A DNA stretch of 64,000 nucleotides from Bacteroidales bacterium (lineage in GTDB: Bacteria > Bacteroidota > Bacteroidia > Bacteroidales > 4484-276), in contig DASRND010000011.1 of assembly GCA_035647615.1 (NCBI GenBank), positions 1 through 64,000 on the forward strand, written 5' to 3'. How positions within the stretch are numbered: the stretch's first letter is position 1; every line of letters begins with the position of its first letter. The notes under the pieces were generated by a model that was not told the origin of the DNA, did not search any database, and saw nothing but the letters and a program-made list of their open reading frames with translations. A program made the position numbers and the translations under genes. Below, piece after piece: positions 47,412 through 56,426 of the stretch.

Positions 47412-47804
47412 ATGAGCACAATTTTTACTAAAATTATCAACGGCGATATTCCGTCGTACAAGATTGTCGAAGACGAAAACTACTTCGCCTTTCTTGACAT
47501 AAATCCGCTGGCCAAAGGCCATACGCTCGTCATCCCCAAAAAGGAAATTGACTATATTTTTAATATCGATGATGAATTGTTGGGTGGTATGATGGTGTTT
47601 GCCAAAAAAGTAGCTCGCGCTGTGGAGCAGGTGGTTCCTTGCAAGCGCATGGGAATTACCGTATTGGGGCTGGAAGTGTCCCATGCCCACATTCATCTGG
47701 TGCCTATCAACAGCATTTTTGATATCGATTTTAGTAAAGAAAAGCTAAAGTTGACGCCAGATGAATTTGAAAAACTTGCCGCCGACATTCGAATTCATTT
47801 GTAG
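47412..47804 (+). CDS. HIT-family nucleotide hydrolase/transferase
   Basis: A 130-residue histidine-triad protein. The catalytic motif is SHAHIHLVPI (H-x-H-x-H), and the family start TIFTKIINGDIPSYKIVEDE and middle NPLAKGHTLVIPKKE are intact. Such proteins (Hint branch) cleave AMP from amines or aminoacyl-adenylates; the physiological substrate is uncertain. I use ATG 47412 rather than the in-frame ATG at 47328, because the upstream 28 residues are hydrophobic and unconserved and lie over the promoter. Confidence 0.92.
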   Translation: MSTIFTKIINGDIPSYKIVEDENYFAFLDINPLAKGHTLVIPKKEIDYIFNIDDELLGGMMVFAKKVARAVEQVVPCKRMGITVLGLEVSHAHIHLVPINSIFDIDFSKEKLKLTPDEFEKLAADIRIHL

Positions 47805-47883
47805 TGGGAGTTTTGATTTATTGAATTTTGAAATTGGAATTTATTTGGGATTTGTTTTATTGGGATTTGAAATTTAGCCATTT

Positions 47884-49488
47884 ATGCGAAAAAAATTTGA
47901 TTTTTTGGTTGTAGGATCTGGCATTGCCGGATTGAGTTATGCCCTAAAGGTTGCACAACATGGGAAAGTATGCATCATCACCAAATCAGGAGCAGCCGAC
48001 ACTGCAACGCGCTACGCGCAGGGAGGGATTGCTGCGGTTACCTACACGCCCGACTCGTACGAAAAGCATATACAGGACACTCTGATAGCCGGCGATGGTT
48101 TGAACGACGAAAATATTGTTCGCATCACCATCACCGAAAGCAGCGAGCGCATCAAAGAACTGATAGAGTGGGGGACGCGTTTTGATAAAACCAATACCGG
48201 GCAGTTTGATTTGGGGCGCGAAGGTGGCCACAGCGAGAAACGTGTTTTGCATCACAAAGACAGCACCGGCCTGGAAATACAAAAGGTACTCCTGCAACAG
48301 GCACGCAGCAATCCAAACATCGAAATTTACGAGGATTATTTCACCATCGACATCATCACCCAGCACCACCTGGACGAGGAGGTAACCCGCCGCCGCAGCG
48401 ACATCGCCTGTTTTGGCGCTTATGTTTTGGATGTTAAAAACAATGAGATTCATACGTTCCTGGCCAAAACTATCATGTTGGCTACCGGCGGAGCCGGCAA
48501 TGCTTACGCCACCACTACCAATCCGCGTGTTTCTACCGGTGACGGCGTGGCTATGGTTTATCGTGCCAAGGGGATAATTGAAAATATGGAGTTTATTCAG
48601 TTTCACCCTACCGCCCTTTACAATCCAAAGGAGTCGCCTTCATTTTTGATAACGGAAGCCTTGCGTGGTTTTGGCGCTGTGCTTAAAAATGGTGCAGGCG
48701 AAGAGTTTATGAAGAAATATGATGCCCGTGGTTCGCTGGCTCCACGTGACATTGTGGCGCGTGCGATCGACAATGAGATGAAACTCTCGGGCGACGACTT
48801 TCTGTACCTCGACTCACGTCACCTCAACAAAAATGAGCTTATCAATCATTTCCCGACTATTTATGCCAAATGCCTGACCATCGGCATCGACATCTCCCGC
48901 GACCTGATTCCGGTGGTTCCGGCTGCACACTATACCTGTGGCGGCATCAAAACTGACGAATTCGGGCGCAGCTCCATCGACCGGCTTTACGCCAGTGGAG
49001 AATGCGCTTCTACTGGTTTGCACGGTGCCAACAGGCTGGCCTCAAACTCACTGCTCGAGTCGCTGGTATTTTCACATCGCGCAAGCGTGGATGCTGTCTC
49101 GCGTATCAACAGCATAGAATTTTGCGACGATATCCCCGACTGGAATGCAGAAGGTACGGTGCTCAACGAAGAGATGATTCTTATTACCCAAAGTCTGAAA
49201 GACTTGCAGGCAATCATGAGCAGCTATGTCGGCATAGTGCGCAGTAATCTGCGCCTCAAGCGTGCCTTCGACCGGCTGGAGATTATTTATCGCGAGACAG
49301 AAGATTTGTATGAAAAATCGGTTCTTACCGTAAAAATTTGTGAGCTGCGAAACCTGATTAATATAGCCTATCTGATTATAAAAATGGCCATGCAGCGCAA
49401 AGAGAGCCGTGGATTACATTATTCGCTCGACTATCCGCGTAAGCATCCCTTGGATGCGGGGTCAAACATAAATCGTCACGATGAATAG
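47884..49488 (+). CDS. nadB: L-aspartate oxidase
   Basis: A 534-residue flavoenzyme that oxidises L-aspartate to iminoaspartate, the first step of de novo NAD synthesis. The FAD-binding [14 protein letters not shown] is at the N terminus; [36 protein letters not shown] and [12 protein letters not shown] follow, and the capping [16 protein letters not shown] and [15 protein letters not shown] complete the family pattern. It differs from succinate dehydrogenase flavoprotein by length and by the lack of a covalent-FAD histidine setting. nadA and nadC are not here. Its last eight bases overlap the next gene. Confidence 0.94.
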   Translation: MRKKFDFLVVGSGIAGLSYALKVAQHGKVCIITKSGAADTATRYAQGGIAAVTYTPDSYEKHIQDTLIAGDGLNDENIVRITITESSERIKELIEWGTRFDKTNTGQFDLGREGGHSEKRVLHHKDSTGLEIQKVLLQQARSNPNIEIYEDYFTIDIITQHHLDEEVTRRRSDIACFGAYVLDVKNNEIHTFLAKTIMLATGGAGNAYATTTNPRVSTGDGVAMVYRAKGIIENMEFIQFHPTALYNPKESPSFLITEALRGFGAVLKNGAGEEFMKKYDARGSLAPRDIVARAIDNEMKLSGDDFLYLDSRHLNKNELINHFPTIYAKCLTIGIDISRDLIPVVPAAHYTCGGIKTDEFGRSSIDRLYASGECASTGLHGANRLASNSLLESLVFSHRASVDAVSRINSIEFCDDIPDWNAEGTVLNEEMILITQSLKDLQAIMSSYVGIVRSNLRLKRAFDRLEIIYRETEDLYEKSVLTVKICELRNLINIAYLIIKMAMQRKESRGLHYSLDYPRKHPLDAGSNINRHDE

Positions 49489-50212
49489 AGAAGAATTTAC
49501 GCAGGCACTCCGCGACACCTCCACCTTGGGTGACTCAGCTTTGGGATTGGAGGATGTGTTGAAACATTTTCCGTATTGTCAGAGTTTGCAGATGCTTTAC
49601 TTTTTGTGGCTGCTGCAGCGCAGCGACGTTCGGTACCACAATCGGTTGCGTATGGCAGCCGCTTATGTTGCCGACCGTGGCGTGCTCAAAGATCATGTGG
49701 AGCGACTTGAGCTGATGCATCAAAAACCGGCTGACGTTGTCGCACATGAGGATTCGACAGGAGAAGATGTGGGTAATCTGCAGCCAGAGCGCCCGCCGGA
49801 GTTGCAATCCCGAATGAAACAGGAAGCGTTTCAGGAAAATTCTGATGGGGAAAAAAGTAATAGAGAGATTCCGGCTGACACAGTGGCTGACAATACGGCT
49901 GAAAAATCTTCAACGATTCCTCCGGGAAAACAGCAGAAGTCGAAAGCCGAGCTTATCGATAAGTTTATCAAAAATGCCCCCAGGCTGCGTACACGCAGCG
50001 ATTTCTTCAATCCAAACGATTATGCGAAAGCCAGCGCCATCGACCGTGACGATATCATCAGCGAAACGCTGGCCTTGATTTACCTGAAACAAGGCAACGA
50101 TGAGAAGGCTATTAAAATTTATGAGAAATTAATTTTGAAAGTTCCGGAGAAAAGTACTTACTTTGCAGCCCAAATTGAAAAAATTAAGAAAAACTCTAAT
50201 CTAAATAATTGA
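49481..50212 (+). CDS. Hypothetical protein with C-terminal TPR-like tail
   Basis: A 243-residue protein of unknown function. The N-terminal about 80 residues are helical and contain [38 protein letters not shown]. The middle is polar and low in complexity. The end ([42 protein letters not shown]) is a TPR repeat and is preceded by the phrase [20 protein letters not shown], which I associate with a Bacteroidota-specific hypothetical family. Its ATG overlaps the end of nadB and secG begins four bases after its stop, so the three are one transcript. Confidence 0.85.
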   Translation: MNREEFTQALRDTSTLGDSALGLEDVLKHFPYCQSLQMLYFLWLLQRSDVRYHNRLRMAAAYVADRGVLKDHVERLELMHQKPADVVAHEDSTGEDVGNLQPERPPELQSRMKQEAFQENSDGEKSNREIPADTVADNTAEKSSTIPPGKQQKSKAELIDKFIKNAPRLRTRSDFFNPNDYAKASAIDRDDIISETLALIYLKQGNDEKAIKIYEKLILKVPEKSTYFAAQIEKIKKNSNLNN

Positions 50213-50216
50213 TATT

Positions 50217-50561
50217 ATGGCTTTTTACAACTTTATGACGGTGCTTTTGCTGATTGTTGCCGTGTTGATCGTTTTGGTGGTGTTGGTACAAAATTCAAAA
50301 GGTGGCGGACTGGCCAGCAACTTTGCTGGCTCCAACCAGTACATGGGCGTGCGCAAAACTGCCGACTTTCTCGAAAAAGCTACCTGGACGCTGGCCATTG
50401 CAATGGTGGTGATTGTGCTGGGAACTTCCAAAATTATCCCTAAATACTCGAGGGCTGTCATTGAAACTCAATCGGAAATAAATGTGAACGCACTACCTGT
50501 GCCTACCACACCTTTCAATCCGGCTGCTACCGAGCAAGGTGAACAGCAGGAAAATGACTAG
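50217..50561 (+). CDS. secG: Preprotein translocase subunit SecG
   Basis: A 114-residue membrane protein, the small SecYEG subunit that supports protein export. Two transmembrane helices (LLLIVAVLIVLVVLVQ and WTLAIAMVVIVLGTS) flank the family signature QNSKGGGLASNFAGSNQYMGVRKTADFLEK. A polar C-terminal tail (ATEQGEQQEND) is typical for Bacteroidota. It ends the nadB transcript and is followed by a terminator hairpin. Confidence 0.95.
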   Translation: MAFYNFMTVLLLIVAVLIVLVVLVQNSKGGGLASNFAGSNQYMGVRKTADFLEKATWTLAIAMVVIVLGTSKIIPKYSRAVIETQSEINVNALPVPTTPFNPAATEQGEQQEND

Positions 50562-50589
50562 TTGCTCATTTACATAACACACATTTTTT

Positions 50590-50630
50590 AAAATGTCAGG
50601 TTGTCACCAAACAGTCTGACATTTTTTATT
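50590..50630 (+). terminator. Terminator after secG
   Basis: A perfect 10-bp stem, AAAATGTCAG (50590-50599) with 50616-50625, a 16-base loop and a following T run. Confidence 0.7.
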
Positions 50631-50717
50631 TCATCACAATTTTATCTTCTGTTTCTGATTGGAGCGGGTGTTATAATTTCGCTATGGAGGATGGAATCGT
50701 GTGAAATTTGTCCTGCT

Positions 50718-50736
50718 TTGTCAGATAACCTGACAA
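50718..50736. promoter_or_regulatory. Inverted repeat upstream of groES, possible operator
   Basis: TTGTCAG, five bases, CTGACAA: a perfect 7-bp inverted repeat 131 bases before groES. It is not a CIRCE element (TTAGCACTC-N9-GAGTGCTAA), which I could not find here. Its role is unknown. Confidence 0.35.
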
Positions 50737-50866
50737 GATGAACAGGAAAGCCCGCAGAACACGACCAAAAATGCTTTGGCATAAAATCTGATTTAGGCCG
50801 GCATCATTTGAAAATTTACCAAAGAAATATTTCAATTAACATCACATTAAAAATACTTTGAAGATT

Positions 50867-51145
50867 ATGGGAAAACTTAACATCAAACCATTAGCCGACA
50901 GAGTGCTCATTGAGCCCTCCTTAGCCGAAGAAAAAACAGCAGGCGGCCTGATCATTCCTGACACTGCCAAAGAAAAGCCACAGCGTGGTACCGTTCAAGC
51001 GGTAGGACCCGGAAAAAAAGATGAACCAATGACCGTGAAAGTAGGCGACGTAGTGCTGTATGGAAAATACGCCGGTACCGAAATCACAATCAATAACACC
51101 AACTACCTCATCATGCGCGAGTCGGATGTGGTGGCTATTGTGTAA
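50867..51145 (+). CDS. groS: Co-chaperonin GroES
   Basis: A 92-residue 10-kDa chaperonin that caps the GroEL ring. The family start [33 protein letters not shown] with its mobile loop, the roof loop VGPGKK and the end [25 protein letters not shown] are intact. I place the start at ATG 50867 ([13 protein letters not shown]); the frame can be read from a TTG at 50858, but the ATG matches the family. groEL follows after 47 bases. Confidence 0.96.
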   Translation: MGKLNIKPLADRVLIEPSLAEEKTAGGLIIPDTAKEKPQRGTVQAVGPGKKDEPMTVKVGDVVLYGKYAGTEITINNTNYLIMRESDVVAIV

Positions 51146-51192
51146 TCAAACGAAATTTCAAAATCATTAAATAATTATAAAACAAGAAGAAA

Positions 51193-52833
51193 ATGGCAAA
51201 AGATATAATTTTTGATCTCAAAGCAAGAGATGGCCTGAAGAAAGGTGTTGACGCACTTTCTAATGCCGTAAAAGTTACCTTGGGACCCAAAGGCCGCAAC
51301 GTGATCATCGACAAAAGCTATGGTGCTCCGAGCATTACCAAAGACGGTGTGACGGTGGCAAAAGAGATTGAACTGAAAGACCCCATCGAAAATATGGGCG
51401 CTCAGATGGTGAAAGAAGTAGCCAGCAAAACCAACGACATAGCCGGCGACGGAACTACTACAGCTACCGTGCTGGCACAATCAATCGTTACCACCGGACT
51501 GAAAAACGTGACCGCCGGCGCTAACCCGATGGATCTGAAACGCGGCATCGAAAAAGCTGTTGTGGCAGTTGTCGAACATCTGCGTAGCCAGTCAAGAGAA
51601 GTCGGCGACAGCCTACAAAAAATTGAGCAGGTAGCTGCCATTTCGGCTAACAACGACAACAACGTTGGTAAACTCATTGCTCAGGCTATGGATAAAGTGA
51701 AAAAAGATGGCGTAATTACCGTGGAAGAAGCCAAAGGAATCGAAACGTATGTGGAAGTTGTAGAAGGTATGCAGTTCGACCGCGGCTTTATCTCACCCTA
51801 CTTTGTTACCGACACCGAGAAAATGGAAGCCGTTTACGAAACTCCTTACATCCTGATCCACGATAAGAAGATTTCTATCATGAAGGATCTGCTCCCTATT
51901 CTTGAAAAAGTGGCTCAAACCGGACGTCCGCTATTGATCATTGCCGAAGACGTAGAAACCGAAGCACTGGCTACGTTGGTAGTTAACCGGCTGCGTGGCG
52001 GATTGAAAGTGGTTGCTGTAAAAGCTCCCGGCTTTGGCGATCGCCGCAAAGAGATGCTCGAAGACATTGCTATCCTCACCGGTGGTACTGTAATCAGCGA
52101 AGAAAAAGGCTATAAACTCGAAGATGCTACCATCGAATATCTCGGCAATGCCGAAAAGATCACCGTTAATAAAGAGAATACCACCATTGTAAGTGGAAAA
52201 GGTGAAAAAGAAAATATCAATAGCCGTGTTGCACAAATCAAAAAACAAATAGAAACCACTACCAGCGATTACGACAAAGAGAAGCTGCAGGAGCGTTTGG
52301 CCAAACTGGCTGGTGGCGTAGCTGTGATTTACGTAGGTGCTGCCACTGAAGTGGAGATGAAAAGTAAGAAAGACCTTGTCGAAGATGCACTCAACGCAAC
52401 ACGCGCTGCCATCGAAGAAGGTATCATCCCCGGCGGAGGTGTAGCTTATCTGCGCGCCATCGATGCCCTCGACCATATAAAAACCGAAAACTTTGACGAA
52501 AAAACCGGTGTTGATATCCTGCGCCGCGCGCTGGAAGAACCACTGCGTCAGATCGTAGAAAATGCAGGCATGGAAGGTTCTGTGGTTGTTAACAAAGTAA
52601 AAGAAGGTAAAGATGACTATGGCTATAATGCCCGTACCGAGGTTTACGAAAATCTCCACGATTCAGGTGTAATCGATCCTACCAAAGTGGCTCGCGTTGC
52701 CCTCGAGAATGCTGCTTCTATTGCCGGTATGTTGCTCACCACCGAGTGTGTAATTGCCGACGTAAAAGAAGACAAACCCGACATGATGCCTGGCGGAATG
52801 CCTCCGGGCGGCGGTATGGGTGGCATGTATTAA
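51193..52833 (+). CDS. groL: Chaperonin GroEL
   Basis: A 546-residue chaperonin subunit; two heptamer rings fold client proteins in an ATP-driven cycle with GroES. All family landmarks are in place: [19 protein letters not shown], the ATP-binding [12 protein letters not shown], the apical [34 protein letters not shown] and the [15 protein letters not shown] stretch. It ends in the usual flexible Gly-Met tail, [14 protein letters not shown] strong terminator follows. The pair with groES is the standard operon. Confidence 0.98.
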   Translation: MAKDIIFDLKARDGLKKGVDALSNAVKVTLGPKGRNVIIDKSYGAPSITKDGVTVAKEIELKDPIENMGAQMVKEVASKTNDIAGDGTTTATVLAQSIVTTGLKNVTAGANPMDLKRGIEKAVVAVVEHLRSQSREVGDSLQKIEQVAAISANNDNNVGKLIAQAMDKVKKDGVITVEEAKGIETYVEVVEGMQFDRGFISPYFVTDTEKMEAVYETPYILIHDKKISIMKDLLPILEKVAQTGRPLLIIAEDVETEALATLVVNRLRGGLKVVAVKAPGFGDRRKEMLEDIAILTGGTVISEEKGYKLEDATIEYLGNAEKITVNKENTTIVSGKGEKENINSRVAQIKKQIETTTSDYDKEKLQERLAKLAGGVAVIYVGAATEVEMKSKKDLVEDALNATRAAIEEGIIPGGGVAYLRAIDALDHIKTENFDEKTGVDILRRALEEPLRQIVENAGMEGSVVVNKVKEGKDDYGYNARTEVYENLHDSGVIDPTKVARVALENAASIAGMLLTTECVIADVKEDKPDMMPGGMPPGGGMGGMY

Positions 52834-52857
52834 TAGTTTTGTCACCAAGACTCATAA

Positions 52858-52889
52858 AAAAAGCTCTCCAATCTGGAGGGCTTTTTTTA
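52858..52889 (+). terminator. Terminator after groEL
   Basis: A 13-bp stem (52858-52870 with 52874-52886, one G-T pair), a 3-base loop and a run of T. It separates groEL from the convergent DUF3307 gene. Confidence 0.85.
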
Positions 52890-52922
52890 TGTTTTAAAAT
52901 GCCAGTCGCTGTGGCGAAATGA

Positions 52923-53672
52923 TTATTGCGCTAAGCAAAAAAGGTTTTGTACGGCAATGCCTGTAAAAATAGCGATGATAAAGCTGATCATGGTTCCCAA
53001 TAGGATGTACTCGGCGTCTTTTCGGTTTTCAGGATTTCGGATATCGCTAAAACGCAGGATGCTTTTGGCAGCAATCAGAAAGCCTATGCCCGTAAACTGG
53101 TGAATGAGTACAAAAGTGAGGATGAGGATGCGCTCGATCATACCGATCCAGCGGCCGGCATCTGCCAGTCCCTGGTTGTCTGTGATCTGTTCTTGCCACG
53201 GCGCTGTGATCTTGGCAATGAGAAAACCCGCCGGCCAGATGACAAACACATAACCCAACACTACGGCAAGCACATTTGTATTGGTAAAATACCCGGCCAG
53301 ACTCTCCATAATATTCCAGTCAGGCATGGTGTACATGTACCAGGCAGCAGCAATTACGAGCAAATGGATTACCTGATCGGCCAGGAAATATTTCAGGGAG
53401 TTGTCGGTGTAGGATTTCCAAAGATCAGTTGCCAGGTGAGTTACCATCACAAAGGCCGGGATGAGGAACTCGTTGTAGCGACCCGATAATAGATAAACCA
53501 TGATTCCGGCGATGGCCGCATGCAGATAAAGTGTGCCAGCACGCCAGTGAAGAGCTTGCCTGGCAACAACCCACGACTTGCGCTGCAGCATAAAATCAGC
53601 CACCAGATGTGCTATCAGGAGCCGCAGCAATAAAGCTATTTGAAGTTCATCCATACCGGTCGTCATGAGCAA
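52923..53672 (-). CDS. DUF3307 membrane protein
   Basis: A 249-residue inner-membrane protein with about seven hydrophobic segments. The family start is visible: LLLRLLIAHLVADFMLQRKSWVVAR, with the conserved His and Asp in the first helix, followed by ATDLWKSYT and FLADQVIHLLVIA, which add further His/Asp/Gln residues in or near the membrane. The function of DUF3307 is unknown. ATG 53654 (MDELQIALLLRLL) is the likely start; ATG 53672 would add six residues. It lies after satD on the same strand, 186 bases away, with a palindromic repeat between them, so linkage to satD is likely but not certain. Confidence 0.82.
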   Translation of the reverse strand: MLMTTGMDELQIALLLRLLIAHLVADFMLQRKSWVVARQALHWRAGTLYLHAAIAGIMVYLLSGRYNEFLIPAFVMVTHLATDLWKSYTDNSLKYFLADQVIHLLVIAAAWYMYTMPDWNIMESLAGYFTNTNVLAVVLGYVFVIWPAGFLIAKITAPWQEQITDNQGLADAGRWIGMIERILILTFVLIHQFTGIGFLIAAKSILRFSDIRNPENRKDAEYILLGTMISFIIAIFTGIAVQNLFCLAQ

Positions 53673-53708
53673 TAGTTTTTAGGTGTATTTCTTCTGTTTC
53701 CACATTTC

Positions 53709-53722
53709 TGGGCTAAAGCCCA
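53709..53722. repeat. Short palindrome with AA loop
   Basis: TGGGCT-AA-AGCCCA, a perfect 6-bp stem, in the gap between satD and the DUF3307 gene. It resembles the GGC/GCC hairpins at 21641-21761. Confidence 0.55.
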
Positions 53723-53800
53723 CTCTGTTTTTACACAGCATTATTAGTGTTCTGGCATTAAAAAGATCCATAAAAATAATCCTGCAGGAATGTAAAAGGT

Positions 53801-53853
53801 AATTATAACCCCACAGGGTTATAAATGCCAATTATAACCCCACAGGGTTATAA
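53801..53853. repeat. Duplicated 24-bp palindrome
   Basis: Two identical 24-base copies at 53801-53824 and 53830-53853, each with a perfect 9-bp stem TTATAACCC and loop CACA. They begin five bases after the satD stop, so they could act as a transcription or RNA-stability barrier between satD and the DUF3307 gene. Confidence 0.75.
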
Positions 53854-53858
53854 CACAT

Positions 53859-54527
53859 TCAGATTTTTTGCATGAGTTCGTCGTATCGGTTGAGTGCAAG
53901 TTCGAAAGCATAAAGGTTGGCAGATAATAATCTTTTGCCAATAGCAGGCTGTGAAATATCAAAGGCTTCCGCCATTTCCTGTTGTGTTTTTCCTTTCAAA
54001 AATTCGATAATTGCCATTGCCTGTTCGGCCGACCATTTGGTGACGATTGCGTCGAGCAGAGCACATTCCACATTGAGTTCTTTGTTAATCTCATCATTGG
54101 GCGTCCTGACGAAAAGCATGCGATTGTTTTGCATCATCCGGTCGAGCTGGAGGCCGGAGTTTCTGTACGCTTCGCCGTCACCTTCGCCTCCGGTTGCATC
54201 GGGCATCAATATAATGGAGCCAATGCCGATGGCAATGCGCGCATCGATGGTGTTGCTCAGAGTAGTTTTGATACTGCTGCGCAAAGCTGCCCGTATGATG
54301 ATGGCTGCTTTAAGCGCTTCTGTCGGCTGTTGTAATACGCCCTGGAAGCCGTCGCCCCGATGAATTTCGAAAGGAAAAGCCATCACCTCGTTACCCAAAA
54401 TCTGAGCAGGGACAGCCAGCGCATTTTTTAAATAGCCAAGTAGCTGGCGTCGCTCTTCGCCTGTGAAGCGCGACGAATCGACGATGTCGCCCGTGATGAC
54501 GGCATATGTTTTTGTTGTGGATGGCAT
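53859..54527 (-). CDS. SatD-family protein: cyclase-like domain plus helix-turn-helix
   Basis: A 222-residue soluble protein. By eye it follows the motif order of class III nucleotidyl cyclases: AVITGDIVDSSRF resembles the metal-binding DIVGFT strand, HRGDGFQGVL resembles the GDGF turn with the second metal Asp, ARIAIGIGSI resembles the R-GIH-G strand, and GEAYRNSGLQLDRM resembles the region with the transition-state residues. The last 55 residues are a helix-turn-helix (GKTQQEMAEAFDISQPAIGKRL). SatD proteins are known by name from the acid-tolerance region of Streptococcus mutans but have no settled biochemistry. Its start codon overlaps the stop of ettA (TGATG), so the two are translated together. 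The cyclase comparison is my inference. Confidence 0.75.
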   Translation of the reverse strand: MPSTTKTYAVITGDIVDSSRFTGEERRQLLGYLKNALAVPAQILGNEVMAFPFEIHRGDGFQGVLQQPTEALKAAIIIRAALRSSIKTTLSNTIDARIAIGIGSIILMPDATGGEGDGEAYRNSGLQLDRMMQNNRMLFVRTPNDEINKELNVECALLDAIVTKWSAEQAMAIIEFLKGKTQQEMAEAFDISQPAIGKRLLSANLYAFELALNRYDELMQKI

Positions 54528-56203
54528 CAGGCGGTAAGTTTTCGGTATTTCAGTCGCTTGGGGCCAATGTCGCCCAGGCGTTTCTTTTTATTTTCTTCGT
54601 ATTCGGAGTAGCTGCCTTCAAAATACACCACTTGTGAGTCGCCTTCAAAAGCGAGGATATGCGTTGCGATCCGGTCGAGAAACCAGCGGTCGTGAGAGAT
54701 CACCACGGCACAGCCGGCAAAGTTTTCGAGGCCTTCTTCCAGTGCGCGAAGCGTATTCACGTCGATATCGTTGGTAGGCTCGTCGAGCAGGAGCACGTTG
54801 GCTTCCTGGCGAAGCGTTAATGCGAGATGAAGGCGGTTGCGCTCACCTCCGGAGAGGATGCCGGTTTTTTTCTGCTGGTCGGCGCCATTAAAGTTGAAGC
54901 GTGCCACGTAGGCGCGTGAGTTCATCTCGCGGTTGCCCAGTTGTATGGTTTCATGGCCACCCGACACTACTTCCCAAACCGATTTTTCCGGGTCTATTTC
55001 GGCATGCGCCTGATCTACATAGCCCAGCTTTACCGTTTCGCCCACTTTAAAGGTTCCCTTGTCGGGATGTTCCTGCTCCATGATCATGCGAAACAAAGTT
55101 GTTTTCCCGGCGCCATTCGGACCTATCACGCCAACGATGCCTGCCGGTGGTAAAGAAAAGTTCATATCTTCGAAGAGCAGCTTGTCGCCAAAAGCTTTTC
55201 TTACGTGGTCGACTTCTATTACGTTGTTTCCCAGGCGAGGACCGTTGGGGATGAATATCTCCAGGCGTTCTTCCTTTTGTTTTACATCCTGACCCAGCAT
55301 TTTCTCGTAAGCCGACAAACGGGCTTTGGATTTGGCGTGGCGGGCTGTGGGCGCCATGCGTACCCATTCCAGCTCTCGCTCCAGCGTTTTATGGCGTTTG
55401 CTTTCGGTTTTTTCTTCCTGTGCCAGGCGTTTGGTTTTTTGTTCGAGCCACGAGGTGTAGTTTCCTTTCCAGGGAATGCCCTCGCCGCGGTCGAGTTCCA
55501 GAATCCAGCCAGCCACGTTGTCGAGGAAATAGCGGTCGTGGGTCACGGCTATCACTGTGCCGGCGTACTGTTTCAGGTGCATCTCGAGCCATTCTATCGA
55601 TTCGGCGTCGAGGTGGTTGGTAGGCTCGTCGAGCAACAAGATGTCTGGTTCCTGGAGCAACAAACGGCACAAAGCAACGCGGCGCCGTTCGCCTCCCGAA
55701 AGATTTTTTACGGGTGTGCTACCCTCGGGACAACGCAACGCATCCATAGCGCGTTCCAGACGGCTGTCGAGTTCCCAGGCATTTTTGTGATCAATCAGGT
55801 CGGTGAGTCGCCCCTGTTCAGCAATCAGGTCTTCCATCTCCTGGTCGCTCATGGGTTCGGAAAATTTTAGATTGACAGCTTCATATTTTTTAAGCAGATC
55901 CACCACTTCCTGCACGCCTTCTTCTACTATTTCTTTCACCGTTTTCGTGGCGTCAAGCTTCGGATCCTGCTCAAGCATGCCTACCTCATAACCGGGCGAA
56001 AAAGCAATATTGCCCTGGTACGACGCCTCCGTTCCGGCGATAATGCGCAACAACGTCGACTTGCCTGAACCGTTCAGGCCGATGATGCCGATTTTTGCGC
56101 CATAATAAAACGAAAGGTAGATGTCTTTGAGCACCTGTTTGTTGGGCGGAAATATCTTACCAATGCCCGACATAGAGAAAATTATCTTGTTGTCGTCTGC
56201 CAT
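54527..56203 (-). CDS. ettA: Energy-dependent translational throttle protein EttA (ABC-F ATPase)
   Basis: A 558-residue soluble ABC-F protein that binds the ribosomal E site and tunes translation with the ATP/ADP ratio. It has two ATPase domains: Walker A GLNGSGKST, signature LSGGERRRVAL and LLLDEPTNHLDAESIEWLE, then Walker A GPNGAGKTT, LSGGERNRLHLAL and LLLDEPTNDIDVNTLR. The linker between them (ERELEWVRMAPTARHAKSKARLSAYEKM) includes the EttA-type arm, and the end LGDIGPKRLKYRKLTA is typical of EttA. An exact -7 element lies 41 bases upstream. satD follows with an overlapping start codon. Confidence 0.95.
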   Translation of the reverse strand: MADDNKIIFSMSGIGKIFPPNKQVLKDIYLSFYYGAKIGIIGLNGSGKSTLLRIIAGTEASYQGNIAFSPGYEVGMLEQDPKLDATKTVKEIVEEGVQEVVDLLKKYEAVNLKFSEPMSDQEMEDLIAEQGRLTDLIDHKNAWELDSRLERAMDALRCPEGSTPVKNLSGGERRRVALCRLLLQEPDILLLDEPTNHLDAESIEWLEMHLKQYAGTVIAVTHDRYFLDNVAGWILELDRGEGIPWKGNYTSWLEQKTKRLAQEEKTESKRHKTLERELEWVRMAPTARHAKSKARLSAYEKMLGQDVKQKEERLEIFIPNGPRLGNNVIEVDHVRKAFGDKLLFEDMNFSLPPAGIVGVIGPNGAGKTTLFRMIMEQEHPDKGTFKVGETVKLGYVDQAHAEIDPEKSVWEVVSGGHETIQLGNREMNSRAYVARFNFNGADQQKKTGILSGGERNRLHLALTLRQEANVLLLDEPTNDIDVNTLRALEEGLENFAGCAVVISHDRWFLDRIATHILAFEGDSQVVYFEGSYSEYEENKKKRLGDIGPKRLKYRKLTA

Positions 56204-56244
56204 ATCTTTTTGTGTTGCTGGTTTTTAAATATTAAAATGAAAAG

Positions 56245-56252
56245 CAAAATTA
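56245..56252 (-). promoter_or_regulatory. -7 promoter element of ettA
   Basis: Minus-strand TAATTTTG, an exact TAnnTTTG, 41 bases before ATG 56203. Confidence 0.5.
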
Positions 56253-56335
56253 GGCTTTTCGTTGTATTGTTGCGGGGATGTAAATAAATAAGGTGGGAAT
56301 TAAGCAGTCGGCAGGTCGCAGTCAGAAGCTGAATC

Positions 56336-56426
56336 CCTGCGCCTTGCTCCTTGCGCCCTGCGCCTTGCGCCCTGCGCCTTGCTCTTTGCGCCTTGCGCCC
56401 TGCGCCTTGCGTCTTGCGTCCCGTGC
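56336..56426. repeat. Thirteen heptamer repeats after the DUF481 gene
   Basis: Read on the plus strand from 56336, thirteen consecutive 7-base units follow the pattern (C/T)(C/T)TGC(G/T)C, for example CCTGCGC, CTTGCTC and CTTGCGC. The last unit touches the stop codon of the minus-strand DUF481 gene. In the sense of that gene the orientation matches the blocks at 21852-21879 and 31794-31814. Confidence 0.8.

Noticed and set aside
50562..50866. CIRCE/HrcA control of groESL
   Set aside because: I looked for TTAGCACTC-N9-GAGTGCTAA and found no match.
51931..52659. 242-residue open frame opposite groEL
   Set aside because: Antisense to groEL; composition (Phe/Tyr/Ile-rich) reflects the complement of groEL codons.
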